DNA of 48,405 bases from Elusimicrobiota bacterium (GTDB lineage Bacteria > Elusimicrobiota > UBA8919), in the NCBI GenBank assembly GCA_016928195.1, contig JAFGLF010000081.1:1-48405 (forward strand), written 5' to 3'. Shown one piece after another: positions 1-9,410 of the stretch (positions within the stretch are counted from its first letter, which is position 1; each line of letters starts with the position of its first letter). A model generated the notes under the pieces. The model saw only the letters and a list, made by a program, of their open reading frames with translations, had not been told where the DNA came from and did no database searches. A program made the position numbers and the translations under genes.

Positions 1-102
1 ACTCCTCTGAAAAAAATGATTACAAGCAATGTCGGAATCATCCAAAAAATCTTTTATCAGAATACGTCTTAAGTACTTTTTACATCTCTTTATCATTTTC
101 AT
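1..102 (-). CDS. Possible start of a further polysaccharide gene, cut by the window edge
   Basis: An open frame of 34 codons starts with ATG at 102 and runs off the left edge without a stop. It begins 12 bases after the pseC stop in the same direction, as expected for the next gene of the operon. The visible N-terminus is basic (MKMIKRCKKYLRRILIKDF) and matches no family I can name. No clear Shine-Dalgarno is present. It could equally be a chance open frame. The opposite-strand frame over the same bases is hydrophobic and looks like a shadow. Confidence 0.3.
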   Translation of the reverse strand, partial: MKMIKRCKKYLRRILIKDFLDDSDIACNHFFQRS

Positions 103-114
103 AATATTGTTATA

Positions 115-1281
115 TTATTTTTTAAACTTCCTAATAACACTTTTGGTAATATGTATTACTCTCTTAACATTCGAAATTGACATCTTTGGATATAGTGGTA
201 ATGTTATAACCCCTTTGTAGTATTCTTCTGCCTTTGGACAAAGCCCTTTTCTGTATCCCAGTTTTATATAGTATGGTTGCAGGTAAACGGGGATATAATG
301 TACTTGCACACCCAAACCTTTGTTTCTCAATCTTTCAAAAATTTGTTTCCTTTCGTTTCTATATTTATCTTTCAGTTTAATAACATATAAATGCCATGAT
401 GACTCGGCATGTTTTTTTTCTGCCGGCAAATTAAAAAGACGGTTATTACTAAATGCCTTTTGATAGATTCTTACAATCTCTCTTCTTCTCTCAATAAATT
501 TGTCAAGTTTCTTCAGCTGAGATATACCCAATGCACACTGTATATCCGTTATACGGTAATTGAATCCCAATTCCTGCATCTCATAATACCAAGAACCAAC
601 GAATGCGGAATGCGGAATGCGAAATGCGGAAGAATTTTTGGTTATACCATGGTTTCTAAACATTAGCAATTTCTCATATAAATCCTTTCTGTTGGTTAGA
701 ACCGCACCTCCTTCACCTGTTGTTATATGTTTTACCGGATGAAAACTAAAAATTGTCATATCCGAATACTTGCAGGAACCAATTTTTGAACCCTTATATT
801 CTGCTCCTAAGGCATGTGCAGCATCTTCAATAACCGTTAAATTATGTTTCTTCGCTATGCTGTGGATCTCTTTTAATTCACATGGATGTCCGGCAAAATG
901 AACAGGAATAATTGCTTTGGTTTTTTGGCTAATTTTCCTTTTTATTGCTTCTGGGTCAATATTTACGGTATCTTCCTGAATATCGGCAAAAACAGGCTTA
1001 GCTCCACAATACAAAACACAATTTGCCGAAGCAACAAAGGTTATTGGCGATGTTATAACCTCATCCCCTCTCTTTATCTCGGCAGCAAGACAGGCAATAT
1101 GCAATGCTGCGGTACCATTCGATACTACTACCGCATATTTCACACCAGCATATTTACAAAGCGCACCCTCAAATTCATTTATTTTTGGCCCCTGCGTAAT
1201 CCAATTTGATTTTAATGTCTTAAGGACCTCTTTGATATCAGTTGAATCTATGAACTGACGTCCATATGGAATTGTTTTCAT
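115..1281 (-). CDS. pseC: UDP-4-amino-4,6-dideoxy-N-acetyl-beta-L-altrosamine transaminase (PseC-like)
   Basis: PLP-dependent DegT/DnrJ/EryC1/StrS aminotransferase of 388 residues. In the pseudaminic acid pathway PseC aminates the 4-keto sugar made by PseB, here the gene directly upstream (10-base gap). Visible motifs are the PLP-phosphate region SNGTAALH (about 54-61), the aspartate region IEDAAHALGA (151-160) and the Schiff-base lysine in SFHPVKHITTGEGG (K184). Residues of about 216-228 (SSAFRIPHSAF) are encoded by a 4-fold 7-bp tandem repeat at 601-629, and look like an in-frame insertion between HGITKN and the conserved WYYEMQELGFNYR segment. There is no strong Shine-Dalgarno, so translation is probably coupled to pseB. 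The PseB/PseC pairing makes the assignment strong; a related sugar transaminase is the alternative. Confidence 0.87.
   Translation of the reverse strand: MKTIPYGRQFIDSTDIKEVLKTLKSNWITQGPKINEFEGALCKYAGVKYAVVVSNGTAALHIACLAAEIKRGDEVITSPITFVASANCVLYCGAKPVFADIQEDTVNIDPEAIKRKISQKTKAIIPVHFAGHPCELKEIHSIAKKHNLTVIEDAAHALGAEYKGSKIGSCKYSDMTIFSFHPVKHITTGEGGAVLTNRKDLYEKLLMFRNHGITKNSSAFRIPHSAFVGSWYYEMQELGFNYRITDIQCALGISQLKKLDKFIERRREIVRIYQKAFSNNRLFNLPAEKKHAESSWHLYVIKLKDKYRNERKQIFERLRNKGLGVQVHYIPVYLQPYYIKLGYRKGLCPKAEEYYKGVITLPLYPKMSISNVKRVIHITKSVIRKFKK
601..631. repeat. 7-bp tandem repeat (AATGCGG x4) inside pseC
   Basis: Four near-identical copies of AATGCGG (one with a G-to-A change) run from 602 to 629. 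On the coding strand they read as CCGCATT units and give the peptide SSAFRIPHSAF. The surrounding coding sequence is AT-rich and non-repetitive, and the frame is kept. I interpret this as a microinsertion tolerated in a surface loop. Confidence 0.8.
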
Positions 1282-1291
1282 AATTTATAAT

Positions 1292-2278
1292 TTAATATCT
1301 GTCAATCATTTTCTGTAGTTCTTTTACAGTTAACCATTCATCATTTTTATCACTTTCATAAATAAATCCTTCTGGAACTGAAGGAAATTTCTCATATTTC
1401 TTATGAAATTCTTTGGTTTCAAAAAATTGAGGTAAAATTACATATGTTCCGTTAAACTCTTTTGTTTTCCGCGTTTCGGCATCAGAAATCAAAGTTTCGT
1501 GGATTTTTTCTCCTGGTCTTATTCCTATCATTTTAAACTTACAATCCGGCTCAATCGCCTTTGCCAAGTCAGTCATCCGCATAGACGGTATTTTGGGGAC
1601 ATAAATCTCCCCGCCCTCCGAACTTTCCAGGGCCTTAATAACTAAATCTACTCCTTGTTCTAAAGTAATCCAAAAACGGGTCATGCGTTCGTCTGTAATG
1701 GGAAATTCTTTTATATTCTGTTTTTTGAAATCTAAAAACAATGGAATCACACTACCTCGCGACCCCACAACATTTCCATACCTTACTACAGAAAATTTTA
1801 CTGCCTCGCCTCCGTACGCATTTGCAGCAATAAATATTTTTTCTGCAACCAGTTTTGTTGCCCCATAAAGATTTATGGGATTAACCGCTTTGTCTGTAGA
1901 TAATGCTACTACCTTTTTTACTCCTGCATCTATACTAGCATCAACTATATTATCTGCACCATCAACATTTGTTCTGACCGCTTCTGTCGGGTTGTATTCC
2001 AGTGCGGGAACCTGCTTTAAAGCAGCTGCATGAACAACATAATCAACACCTTCAAACGCTCTGCAAAGCCGGTATCTATCCCTTATGTCTCCTAAAAAGA
2101 AACGAATAGGATATTTATTGCAGGGAAAAACTTTACTCATCTCATGTTGTTTATATTCATCACGACTAAAAATAATAATTTTTTTAGGCTTATATCTCTT
2201 AAAAATTATTTCCGTAAACTTATTTCCGAATGAACCCGTGCCGCCTGTCACCAAAATTACCCTATTATTTAAACTCAT
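1292..2278 (-). CDS. pseB: UDP-N-acetylglucosamine 4,6-dehydratase, inverting (PseB)
   Basis: Extended SDR of 328 residues, the first step of pseudaminic acid synthesis: dehydration and C5 epimerisation of UDP-GlcNAc. The N-terminus MSLNNRVILVTGGTGSFG holds the NAD-binding glycine motif (TGGTGSFG, 11-18). The sequences FSRDEYKQHEM and ALSTDKAVNPINLYGATKL are characteristic of PseB/FlaA1, with the catalytic YxxxK in YGATK. The length is normal. The start is fixed by AAAGGAGA six bases before ATG. It is followed at once by pseC. No PseH or PseG homologue is visible in the window, so the later acetylation and UDP-removal steps are either off the left edge or replaced. Confidence 0.92.
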   Translation of the reverse strand: MSLNNRVILVTGGTGSFGNKFTEIIFKRYKPKKIIIFSRDEYKQHEMSKVFPCNKYPIRFFLGDIRDRYRLCRAFEGVDYVVHAAALKQVPALEYNPTEAVRTNVDGADNIVDASIDAGVKKVVALSTDKAVNPINLYGATKLVAEKIFIAANAYGGEAVKFSVVRYGNVVGSRGSVIPLFLDFKKQNIKEFPITDERMTRFWITLEQGVDLVIKALESSEGGEIYVPKIPSMRMTDLAKAIEPDCKFKMIGIRPGEKIHETLISDAETRKTKEFNGTYVILPQFFETKEFHKKYEKFPSVPEGFIYESDKNDEWLTVKELQKMIDRY

Positions 2279-2314
2279 AAAATTCTCCTTTTGATATTTT
2301 CGTCGACCGATATC

Positions 2315-4084
2315 TTAAACTTTTAAAATTTTCAACTCATCACTCCATCTTTTCATCCAATCATCTGAAGTATATGCAAACTGATGACAGAATTGGTTCT
2401 TTGCCGTTTGAATTTCCGGCTGCTGCCACCAGGAAATTGTATCTTCGCAAATTTCATTGACTTTCTTTGCAGCAGATTCCGGAGTATCATGAAGAATACC
2501 CACACGACGGAGTTCATCATAATACGGTTGCGCATCTGGTCTTAATTCCCATTGGTGAGGGTTCCAGAATATAATAGTCGGTATGTTTAATGTAAATGTT
2601 TCCAGGAAAGTAGTGGCATTATATGTACATATAACCAAACGACTTTCGTTAAATCGCTTATCAATTGATTGGCACCCCGTACAACATTCTACGTCAGGGA
2701 ATTTATAAGACCACCGTTTCTGTTGATCACAAGCAAAATCTACCTGATATAGGCGAACCAAAAGCAGTTCTTTATTTCTATCGGAAAGATTTTCTACAAA
2801 TTTAAATTGTTCATCAAGATAGACATTATAACCCGAAGAAGCAACACAACCGCTATACAAATGGTAGGAATACCGCGGCATAGCACTTAACACCATTAAT
2901 ATTCTCCCCTTTTTATTAGGAGAAACGCTTTGCTTTAGTGTATTTAATCTAGCCACAGGAAGCGACTTGGTATTATTGTGAGTTTTTGAACTCCAGCCCC
3001 AAGTATAGAACCTATCACAAACCTTTAGCTCATGTTCTTCTTGCGAATGCCATAGTGCACTGCCATAGAGACCTCCATGCTGAACCCCTGCCAACTTGAC
3101 TCCGCGGTCAACATGATATGCCGCCCAAAATTTAAAAGCGTCAACACCGTAATGCGCAGTTGCAGTGAGAATAATTTTCGGATGAGCAGGATAAGCATTC
3201 AAAGAAATTTGTTCCGCACGATTGTATCCCTCTAAATAAACCATGGGAATCTGTTCCCTAAGTATTTTATTAAGTAATTGTTCAAATTCATTATTTGGCT
3301 GTTTACAAATTATTTTATTCCTTAAATCCCACTTAATATTTGAATTCGGTAGTGTTACTTTCACAGGAAATAAAAAAGGGAATTGACCTAATGAAAACTG
3401 AAGTCTTAGTAAATCCCGCGGAAAAAAATCGGCGATGACAAATACAATACGGTTAAAATACCTACATGTAAACTTTTCATAAAATCTGATAAAATATTTA
3501 AGGACTTTCTTAAATGTAAATGAAAATCCGCTGTTATAATCTCTATGTTTTGGATATGCACCGCTATTCCCTTTTACTTTAAGAACACTGAACGGAATTT
3601 TATCCAAATGCTCAATAATCCGGCTGTATAAATAGTGATTATACGCATCATCCGTAAACCATCTCATAAACTCGGAACTATCCTTAGGCAACCACTGTCC
3701 CTGTTCATATCCTCCTATTATTGTATCGGTTACTTTTTGGGATTCCACTGCTTTAACGATAGACCGATATCTGTCATATAGTATTTGAACAAAAAAGAGA
3801 AGCCATGGACCAATAAGTATTCTCCAGTACCGCAATGTATGGTTTACGCAATGGATTTGATTTAGACATTTTGAAAGATCACAAAGAGTTTGTTCATATA
3901 ATTTGTTTAAATATAAGTAGTCCTGGTGCAGTTTCCTGCGGTCATCCCAGTGGTACGGCAAAATTTCATATGAAAGATTTTCCCAAATACCTCTTTGAGA
4001 AAAGAGTTTACACCATTCACCTAAAAAGAGAATCGGCTTATCGGTTTTCCAGAAACGCTGGTCTGCTGTTGTAACCAAAAACAT
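2315..4084 (-). CDS. LIC12162-family putative transferase
   Basis: Large cytoplasmic-looking protein of about 589 residues resembling the putative transferases named after Leptospira LIC12162, found in O-antigen and nonulosonic acid loci. The N-terminus has the family pattern TTADQRFWKTDKPILFLGEWC. Later parts include KLAGVQHGGLYG and a GT-B-like C-terminal segment (NESRLVICTYNATTFLETFTLNIPTIIFWNP) resembling the donor-binding half of glycosyltransferases. The frame is open from a TTG at 4096, but GGTGG followed by ATAAA and ATG favours 4084. Its position between a methyltransferase and pseB suggests it transfers a nonulosonic or related sugar residue; the substrate is unknown. Confidence 0.75.
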   Translation of the reverse strand: MFLVTTADQRFWKTDKPILFLGEWCKLFSQRGIWENLSYEILPYHWDDRRKLHQDYLYLNKLYEQTLCDLSKCLNQIHCVNHTLRYWRILIGPWLLFFVQILYDRYRSIVKAVESQKVTDTIIGGYEQGQWLPKDSSEFMRWFTDDAYNHYLYSRIIEHLDKIPFSVLKVKGNSGAYPKHRDYNSGFSFTFKKVLKYFIRFYEKFTCRYFNRIVFVIADFFPRDLLRLQFSLGQFPFLFPVKVTLPNSNIKWDLRNKIICKQPNNEFEQLLNKILREQIPMVYLEGYNRAEQISLNAYPAHPKIILTATAHYGVDAFKFWAAYHVDRGVKLAGVQHGGLYGSALWHSQEEHELKVCDRFYTWGWSSKTHNNTKSLPVARLNTLKQSVSPNKKGRILMVLSAMPRYSYHLYSGCVASSGYNVYLDEQFKFVENLSDRNKELLLVRLYQVDFACDQQKRWSYKFPDVECCTGCQSIDKRFNESRLVICTYNATTFLETFTLNIPTIIFWNPHQWELRPDAQPYYDELRRVGILHDTPESAAKKVNEICEDTISWWQQPEIQTAKNQFCHQFAYTSDDWMKRWSDELKILKV

Positions 4085-4114
4085 TTTATCCACCAATCTT
4101 TAAATATTATTAAA

Positions 4115-4885
4115 TTACTGTTTACCAAAAAATAATCGGTATACAATACTCGCCCCGGAATACTCCGTATAATTTGAATACCTTACTGCCTTTTCAAGCC
4201 AAGTAATTAAAGATTTTATGTCTGCTTTCATTTTTGCATCGCGCAAGGCATTCACTAATCTTTTTTTGAAATCAATTATTAGTTTCTGGCCGCCGCCCCA
4301 TGACTGTTCGCAAGATTTATATGAAAGTGCCATGCCGAGTTTTTCAGCAATCTCTTCAAAATCAAAGGGACATAAAAAATGTACGTCGGTCAACGACATC
4401 GGAACCTTAAACAATAATTGTAAAGTCATCCAGATGTAACCGCGAGGATTTAAGAAGGATGGGGACTCTGTAATGATTTCTGAATTCTTATCCCTTAAAA
4501 GATTACTTTTAATATATCCCAGCATATTGAACGGTTTTTCAATGTGTTCTAAGACACCCTGCATTACTACGACATCGAATTTACTTTTTAATTTTTCGAC
4601 CTGTGTACAATGAAAACTCAAATTTTTAATATTGAATTTAGACTTTGCAATTTTAATCGCCTCCTCAGAATAGTCTATAGCGGTAACGCTTGCTCCATGG
4701 TAAGCAATTATGGCTGCCAGATCCCCTTCGCCGCAGCCTATTTCCAAAACTTTACGGCCCTCCCAATTGGTACTTTGAATAATTGTCATGGACTCTTCAT
4801 AGGGTAAAAATGTAAAACTGTGCTCGTAAGCACCATCCTTATACCATCTGTTATAAATCGCTTTTAAATCTTTTTTCTTATTCAT
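4115..4885 (-). CDS. Class I SAM-dependent methyltransferase
   Basis: 256-residue protein with the SAM-binding motif I VLEIGCGEGDLAAI (46-59), the acidic ribose-binding residue D71 in AIDYSEEA, and a motif IV-like FDVVVMQGVLEHIEKP. It resembles UbiG/Methyltransf_11-type enzymes common in polysaccharide clusters. The start is supported by AAGGGAG upstream. It sits between the SPASM radical SAM gene (47-base gap) and the LIC12162-type gene (18-base gap), so a sugar is the likely substrate, but the sequence does not show which one. Confidence 0.78.
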   Translation of the reverse strand: MNKKKDLKAIYNRWYKDGAYEHSFTFLPYEESMTIIQSTNWEGRKVLEIGCGEGDLAAIIAYHGASVTAIDYSEEAIKIAKSKFNIKNLSFHCTQVEKLKSKFDVVVMQGVLEHIEKPFNMLGYIKSNLLRDKNSEIITESPSFLNPRGYIWMTLQLLFKVPMSLTDVHFLCPFDFEEIAEKLGMALSYKSCEQSWGGGQKLIIDFKKRLVNALRDAKMKADIKSLITWLEKAVRYSNYTEYSGASIVYRLFFGKQ

Positions 4886-4932
4886 TTTTTATTTCTCCCT
4901 TAAACCAGCTCCTAAAACATATATTTATTGTT

Positions 4933-6024
4933 TCAGCCATGCCTTCTATCTAAAAAACTGTGTTTTATACTCCTTAATGTCTCATAAAATCTAGGGATTA
5001 TAGTTTTAAATCTCTCCTTTATCCTTGACAACATTGCATCTGTAAAAGTTAAATAGCATACCTTCTCGCAACAATTAACGGTTTTACAGGGTCCGCCTAC
5101 AGCTTGAAATTCTTTATTCTCTAACAGCTGTATCATTTCTTTTCGCTGCCGGCTTTCGTATATTTCATCAATCCCGCTTTCGTTAACATTCCCTAAAACT
5201 AATTCATTTTTTGAATCATAACAGCATGCATACCATGTGCCTCCGGCCGATATGAAAGCCTCATGCCTTATCCTACCTAATTGCGAACACGAATATCTTC
5301 TAAAATCGATCTTTTTATAATCCACATTATCCCTTTCGGCCCATAAGAATATATCAAGAACTCTTGTAATTCTATCTTTATCAGAGTCTATCAACTTTTC
5401 CCAGTTTCTTTTTATAACGGCGAAATCATCCTTGATGTGTCTTAGCTTCTTATCTTTTAGCTTAATAGGCCATGTACCCAGATGATAACGAACCGTATTG
5501 ATATAGCTTCTTAATGTCAGCACATGTATAAAAAGCGGGGTTTTGTTATTTAATTGTTTTCTTATTTCTAAAAAATCAATTAAATTTTCTTCAAATGTCT
5601 TATAGTCGGCCCTTTTTACGTAAAAATAATTCTCGCTATTACTTCCGTCTATGTTACAATGAAAACGATCTATCAGATTTTCACTTAAAATAATCACGGT
5701 TTTTTCTTTGGTTAAATGTAAAAAATTCGTATATACTTCAATTTTAACTTCAGGCAGTTTAGATTTTACATACCTGAGTATTTTGATTACATCCTTATTT
5801 AAAAAAGCATCGCCATTCTCTCCAATCTCAAATCTTTCAATTTTATGCTTTTCTTTAAAATATTGGGAACATATTTCATCCACGATCTTCTTTGCTAACT
5901 CAAGGGACATATGTTTCTGTTTAGCATTCTTCCCTCTGTCACCGGGACAATATATACAGTTTGCGCTGCAAGTTGACGATAAAGATAAATTTATAGACGT
6001 AAGCATATCCCAACTAAATTCCAT
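4933..6024 (-). CDS. Radical SAM protein with SPASM-like C-terminal cysteines
   Basis: 363 residues. The radical SAM cluster motif is CSANCIYC (C19, C23, C26), very close to the N-terminus. The C-terminal third carries further cysteines (YSCSQLGR, WYACCYDS, PCKTVNCCEKVC) with the GxxxxxGNVNE-type pattern of SPASM domains, which bind extra Fe-S clusters. Proteins of this type occur in glycan loci, where some act as dehydrogenases or modify sugars or peptides; no function can be assigned here. It overlaps the SDR gene upstream by 11 bases, so the two are translationally coupled. The Shine-Dalgarno is weak, consistent with coupling. Confidence 0.78.
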   Translation of the reverse strand: MEFSWDMLTSINLSLSSTCSANCIYCPGDRGKNAKQKHMSLELAKKIVDEICSQYFKEKHKIERFEIGENGDAFLNKDVIKILRYVKSKLPEVKIEVYTNFLHLTKEKTVIILSENLIDRFHCNIDGSNSENYFYVKRADYKTFEENLIDFLEIRKQLNNKTPLFIHVLTLRSYINTVRYHLGTWPIKLKDKKLRHIKDDFAVIKRNWEKLIDSDKDRITRVLDIFLWAERDNVDYKKIDFRRYSCSQLGRIRHEAFISAGGTWYACCYDSKNELVLGNVNESGIDEIYESRQRKEMIQLLENKEFQAVGGPCKTVNCCEKVCYLTFTDAMLSRIKERFKTIIPRFYETLRSIKHSFLDRRHG

Positions 6025-6787
6025 TCGCTAACCAGCCGCCATCCACATACAGGTCCTGACCAGTTATATATTTTGAAGCTTCAGAGGCGAGAAATATGGC
6101 AGGACCGACAAGATCACTTGATTCACCCCATCTTCCCAGCATTATTCTCTCTGTCCTCTTTCGTCTCTGGCTCTTATCAGCCCAACTTTTTCGCGTCATC
6201 TCGGTCCTGAAATACCCTAACCCTAAATTGTTCACACGTATACCATACCTAGCCCAATCCTTTGCCAGAGCTTTCGTCAACTGTTTCAAACCGCCCTTGA
6301 ACGCCACATAGGCAGGGTTATTAGAAAAACCCAATTCCGAACCCAGACTTGTTATATTAATAATAACGCCACCACTTTTTCTTCTCATATATCTGTTTAC
6401 TAATTGTGAGAGTTTAAAGGGGGTTTTCAAGTCCAACAAATACGTTTTCTCCCATTTATTATCAGTATAAGTGTCTGATGATTCAGGAAGAGTAATCGCT
6501 GCATTGTTAACTAAAACATCTATTCTTCCTTCTCTGTTATAAATATTTTCCATAACTTTTCTTATCAATGAAAAATCAGTAATATCAGCAGTAATAAATC
6601 TTGCTTTATTGTTCTTCACATCATTTTTAACAGACATAAGTGTTTTTTTCAAAATATCTATGAAATAAACCGTAGCCCCACTTTGAAGAAAACCCTCCGC
6701 AATAGACCTGCCATTTCCTCTTGCCGCTCCGGTTACAACAGCAACTTTTTTGTCCAAAGAAAAAAGAGAATTTATACCAACTTTCAT
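6014..6787 (-). CDS. Short-chain dehydrogenase/reductase (PtmA/FabG-like)
   Basis: Classical SDR of 257 residues. The dinucleotide motif is TGAARGNG (19-26), NNAA is at 94-97, catalytic serine S147 lies in NITSLGS, and Y160 and K164 form YVAFK. The C-terminal GQDLYVDGGWLANGI is typical of the family. It resembles SDRs placed in legionaminic/nonulosonic loci (PtmA type) and gluconate-type dehydrogenases. AAAGGAGA supports the start. It lies 3 bases after the KdsC-type phosphatase gene and overlaps the SPASM gene, so these three are likely used together. The substrate is unproven. Confidence 0.8.
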   Translation of the reverse strand: MKVGINSLFSLDKKVAVVTGAARGNGRSIAEGFLQSGATVYFIDILKKTLMSVKNDVKNNKARFITADITDFSLIRKVMENIYNREGRIDVLVNNAAITLPESSDTYTDNKWEKTYLLDLKTPFKLSQLVNRYMRRKSGGVIINITSLGSELGFSNNPAYVAFKGGLKQLTKALAKDWARYGIRVNNLGLGYFRTEMTRKSWADKSQRRKRTERIMLGRWGESSDLVGPAIFLASEASKYITGQDLYVDGGWLANGI

Positions 6788-6790
6788 ATT

Positions 6791-7312
6791 TCAATCTCCT
6801 TTAAGCCGACGATTACAGCTAACATAATCTACTACTTCGCTAATAACTCCCTGCCCTCGTTTCGATTTTAAAACAACCCCTGCAGCATTTCTTACCTTTT
6901 TATTTGCATCTCGTGGAGTAAAGCTATTTTTGAGGTATTTTAACAAAGGGATATCTTTTTCTGAATCTCCCACGAAAACAGTATCCGTCTTGCCGAATCC
7001 ATACTTAGCCGACAATTCTTTAAAAGCCGATAACTTATCCTTACAGCCAGATATCAAAAAATCAGGGGAAAAACGCTCCTTAACATATTTACAAAAAGCT
7101 GTATTCTCACCGCTAATAAAACCGACTTTTATACCGCTTCTTTTTAATTCAAAGAAAGCATCTATATCAACAAATGAAATAACCTTAAATTCTTCCCCTC
7201 GTGAGTTTACAAGAATCTTTCCGTCAGTTAATACACCGTCTATATCGAAAATGACCGATTTTATCACTTTCCTCACCACCTCTTCAGTAATCTTCACTAC
7301 ATCTGTTGACAA
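6791..7312 (-). CDS. KdsC-type HAD phosphatase (ulosonate-phosphate phosphatase)
   Basis: C0-type HAD phosphatase without a cap domain, 173 residues. Motif I is FDIDGVLTDG (nucleophile D23, acid D25), motif II serine is in GFISGENT, and motif III/IV is FVGDSEKDIPLL (113-123). The family dephosphorylates KDO-8-phosphate or N-acylneuraminate-9-phosphate. With NeuB- and NeuA-like genes in the operon it probably removes the phosphate of the newly condensed acid. The open frame begins with TTG at 7312 without a good Shine-Dalgarno. A GTG at 7267, preceded by GAGGAAA and giving an N-terminus close to other KdsC proteins, is an attractive alternative start. Confidence 0.82.
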   Translation of the reverse strand: MSTDVVKITEEVVRKVIKSVIFDIDGVLTDGKILVNSRGEEFKVISFVDIDAFFELKRSGIKVGFISGENTAFCKYVKERFSPDFLISGCKDKLSAFKELSAKYGFGKTDTVFVGDSEKDIPLLKYLKNSFTPRDANKKVRNAAGVVLKSKRGQGVISEVVDYVSCNRRLKGD

Positions 7313-7346
7313 AACCTAATCTTTCCCTTATCAACACCGGTTTCCC

Positions 7347-9389
7347 CTACTTTTCGGTTATATTCCTTAAAGTGCGATATTCTCTCAGTTGGTCTGTATA
7401 TTGAATTCTGGTAACCAATTTTGCCTTTCCAGTAATATCTTCGCCATAAACACTCAGAGCATTCTTTATAATCCTATACCTTTCTTCCGGTAAATAAAAC
7501 TGTACTGTACTAGGATTTTTAAATCTATATTTATTAAAGCAATCAGCGTAATTATTATCAACCCATGCTTTAACGTCATAATGAAGATCCGCTTCTGCGT
7601 TCGATAGTATTTGGGCTGAAGATTTTCCATTTGCAAGACGGTAACGCATGAAAACTTCGAGATCATTTAAAAAATTATATATATCCTTATTAGTTTCTTT
7701 ATTTGTAATAAGTTTTCTTGCAACATTAAATGCATATTCAACAATATCCTCCCAAGTATGAAAAGTTGCTATTGAAAGATATTTCATAATCAAATTACCG
7801 CCAATCTCCCCCTTTAAAAGCCGCTGAAAATTGTCCTCCTTTGCATAAAATTCTGCACACTTCTCATAAGAATAAAAAAGTTCGTTTGTGGTTTCATCCA
7901 AAAAAGCATTTACCAGATTCGTAACATTCTTGTTCGCCTTATTCATATTTTCAAAAAGCTCATTTAACCAGGAAATAATATCGACTCCATAAAACTCCAT
8001 TAATCTTATTAAAGGTTCGAAACGAAATCCGTTATAATAAATTATTAATATCAGATGTAATTTTCTTGCTTTTAAGTAATCCGAGAAAGGAAGAGTTGAG
8101 GTAGAAGAAATAATCTCTTCTACTTCGAATACTTTGTTTCCATTATATATACCAAAGTTACGAGGTAATATCCTATAACGTGTATTAATATTAAACCTTT
8201 TTCTAAACTCCTGGGTTTCAAGATAAGAACCTTTTAACATCATACATTGATAATTGGTAAATTGTTTTATATTTAAATTGATAAGTTGAAATAACCCGTC
8301 CCTATGGGATTCAAAAGTTTCACCCGGAAGAGAAAGTATAGTTTCCGTTAGTGTTTTTATGCCCATTTCCTTAGCACGTTGTTGGATATCCTTCATAATC
8401 TCAGGATTAATATTCTTACGGTTTATATTTTTTAAAACAACGGGACTCATTGACTGAACGGAATTATACATCACGAGAGCACCGTTTAAATTAACCACTG
8501 TCTGGAATGTGGAATCTTTCTTATTGTTTCCAGTTGTAGCATCGATAAATGTAGGCCAGCCATATTTTTCCTGTACCTCATTAATGATTTTTGAAATTTC
8601 TACATCATCATTAAATATGCCAAAATTGGAATCTGCTATAGACAAAAAACCCACATCCGGGGAATTTTTCCTGATTTTTTCGGCAATATAGACAATCTCT
8701 TTTTTTATCCTTTCGAGAGAGAAACGTCTAATTTTGCTGTAAAATTCCGTACCCTGTACACAGTAGGCACAGGTAAAAAAACATCCTCTGGTTGTCTCTA
8801 TCAAAGGAGCAAGTTTACCGTCAAAAAACTCATCTAAATAACCGGATAGCCAAACAGAAGGAATATCATCTAAATTTTTTACTCCTGCTATTCTTTTTCC
8901 CTGATAAAACGAACCATCAGGCCTGATATAAACACAGGAATCTATTTCATGTGATTTCAATTTCTTTACCGATTTATTGTTGTCTATAAATAATTTTATT
9001 ATCTCGGAAGACGGAATCTCACCTTCGCCCAATATATAAAAATCAAGGTTAGAATTCCTACACATGTATTCTTCCTGTTTTTCTCTATCTAAAGAAAAGT
9101 TTGGTCCACCCATAATGGTAAGTATATTGGGATTTATTTTTTTTACAAAAGACAATATAAAAAGACCTAAAGCTTCATTCCATACGTAATTCGATAACAT
9201 CACCACATCAGGAATGTATTTCCTGATATTATCAATGAGAATGTCCGGATAACGAAATAACTTACAATCAACCTTATCATCAAGATTTTTTTTAAGATAG
9301 GCCTTAATATAGGCAGCATTTAAAGGCATGGTTTCATTTGATACCGTCTTATAATTGTGTGTTAAATCCGAAATATATATCTTTAACAT
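7347..9389 (-). CDS. B12-binding-domain radical SAM protein
   Basis: 680 residues. The N-terminal 130 residues look like the cobalamin-binding Rossmann domain of this superfamily (PDVVMLSNYVWN, TIMGGPNFS, YILGEGE). The radical SAM motif is TTRGCFFTCAYC (C203, C207, C210). The C-terminal half is long and without recognisable motifs. The family includes methyltransferases and rearrangement enzymes; the reaction here cannot be read from sequence. It lies between the class IV aminotransferase (21-base gap) and the KdsC-type phosphatase (34-base gap) in the glycan operon. AGGAAG precedes the start. Confidence 0.78.
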   Translation of the reverse strand: MLKIYISDLTHNYKTVSNETMPLNAAYIKAYLKKNLDDKVDCKLFRYPDILIDNIRKYIPDVVMLSNYVWNEALGLFILSFVKKINPNILTIMGGPNFSLDREKQEEYMCRNSNLDFYILGEGEIPSSEIIKLFIDNNKSVKKLKSHEIDSCVYIRPDGSFYQGKRIAGVKNLDDIPSVWLSGYLDEFFDGKLAPLIETTRGCFFTCAYCVQGTEFYSKIRRFSLERIKKEIVYIAEKIRKNSPDVGFLSIADSNFGIFNDDVEISKIINEVQEKYGWPTFIDATTGNNKKDSTFQTVVNLNGALVMYNSVQSMSPVVLKNINRKNINPEIMKDIQQRAKEMGIKTLTETILSLPGETFESHRDGLFQLINLNIKQFTNYQCMMLKGSYLETQEFRKRFNINTRYRILPRNFGIYNGNKVFEVEEIISSTSTLPFSDYLKARKLHLILIIYYNGFRFEPLIRLMEFYGVDIISWLNELFENMNKANKNVTNLVNAFLDETTNELFYSYEKCAEFYAKEDNFQRLLKGEIGGNLIMKYLSIATFHTWEDIVEYAFNVARKLITNKETNKDIYNFLNDLEVFMRYRLANGKSSAQILSNAEADLHYDVKAWVDNNYADCFNKYRFKNPSTVQFYLPEERYRIIKNALSVYGEDITGKAKLVTRIQYTDQLREYRTLRNITEK

Positions 9390-9410
9390 AATGGCTTCCT
9401 AAAATTTGTG

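Noticed and set aside
29-220. Hydrophobic 63-codon frame on the plus strand at the left edge
   Set aside because: It is antisense to the end of pseC and arises from AT-rich sequence; it has no Shine-Dalgarno, and the minus-strand frame fits the operon better.
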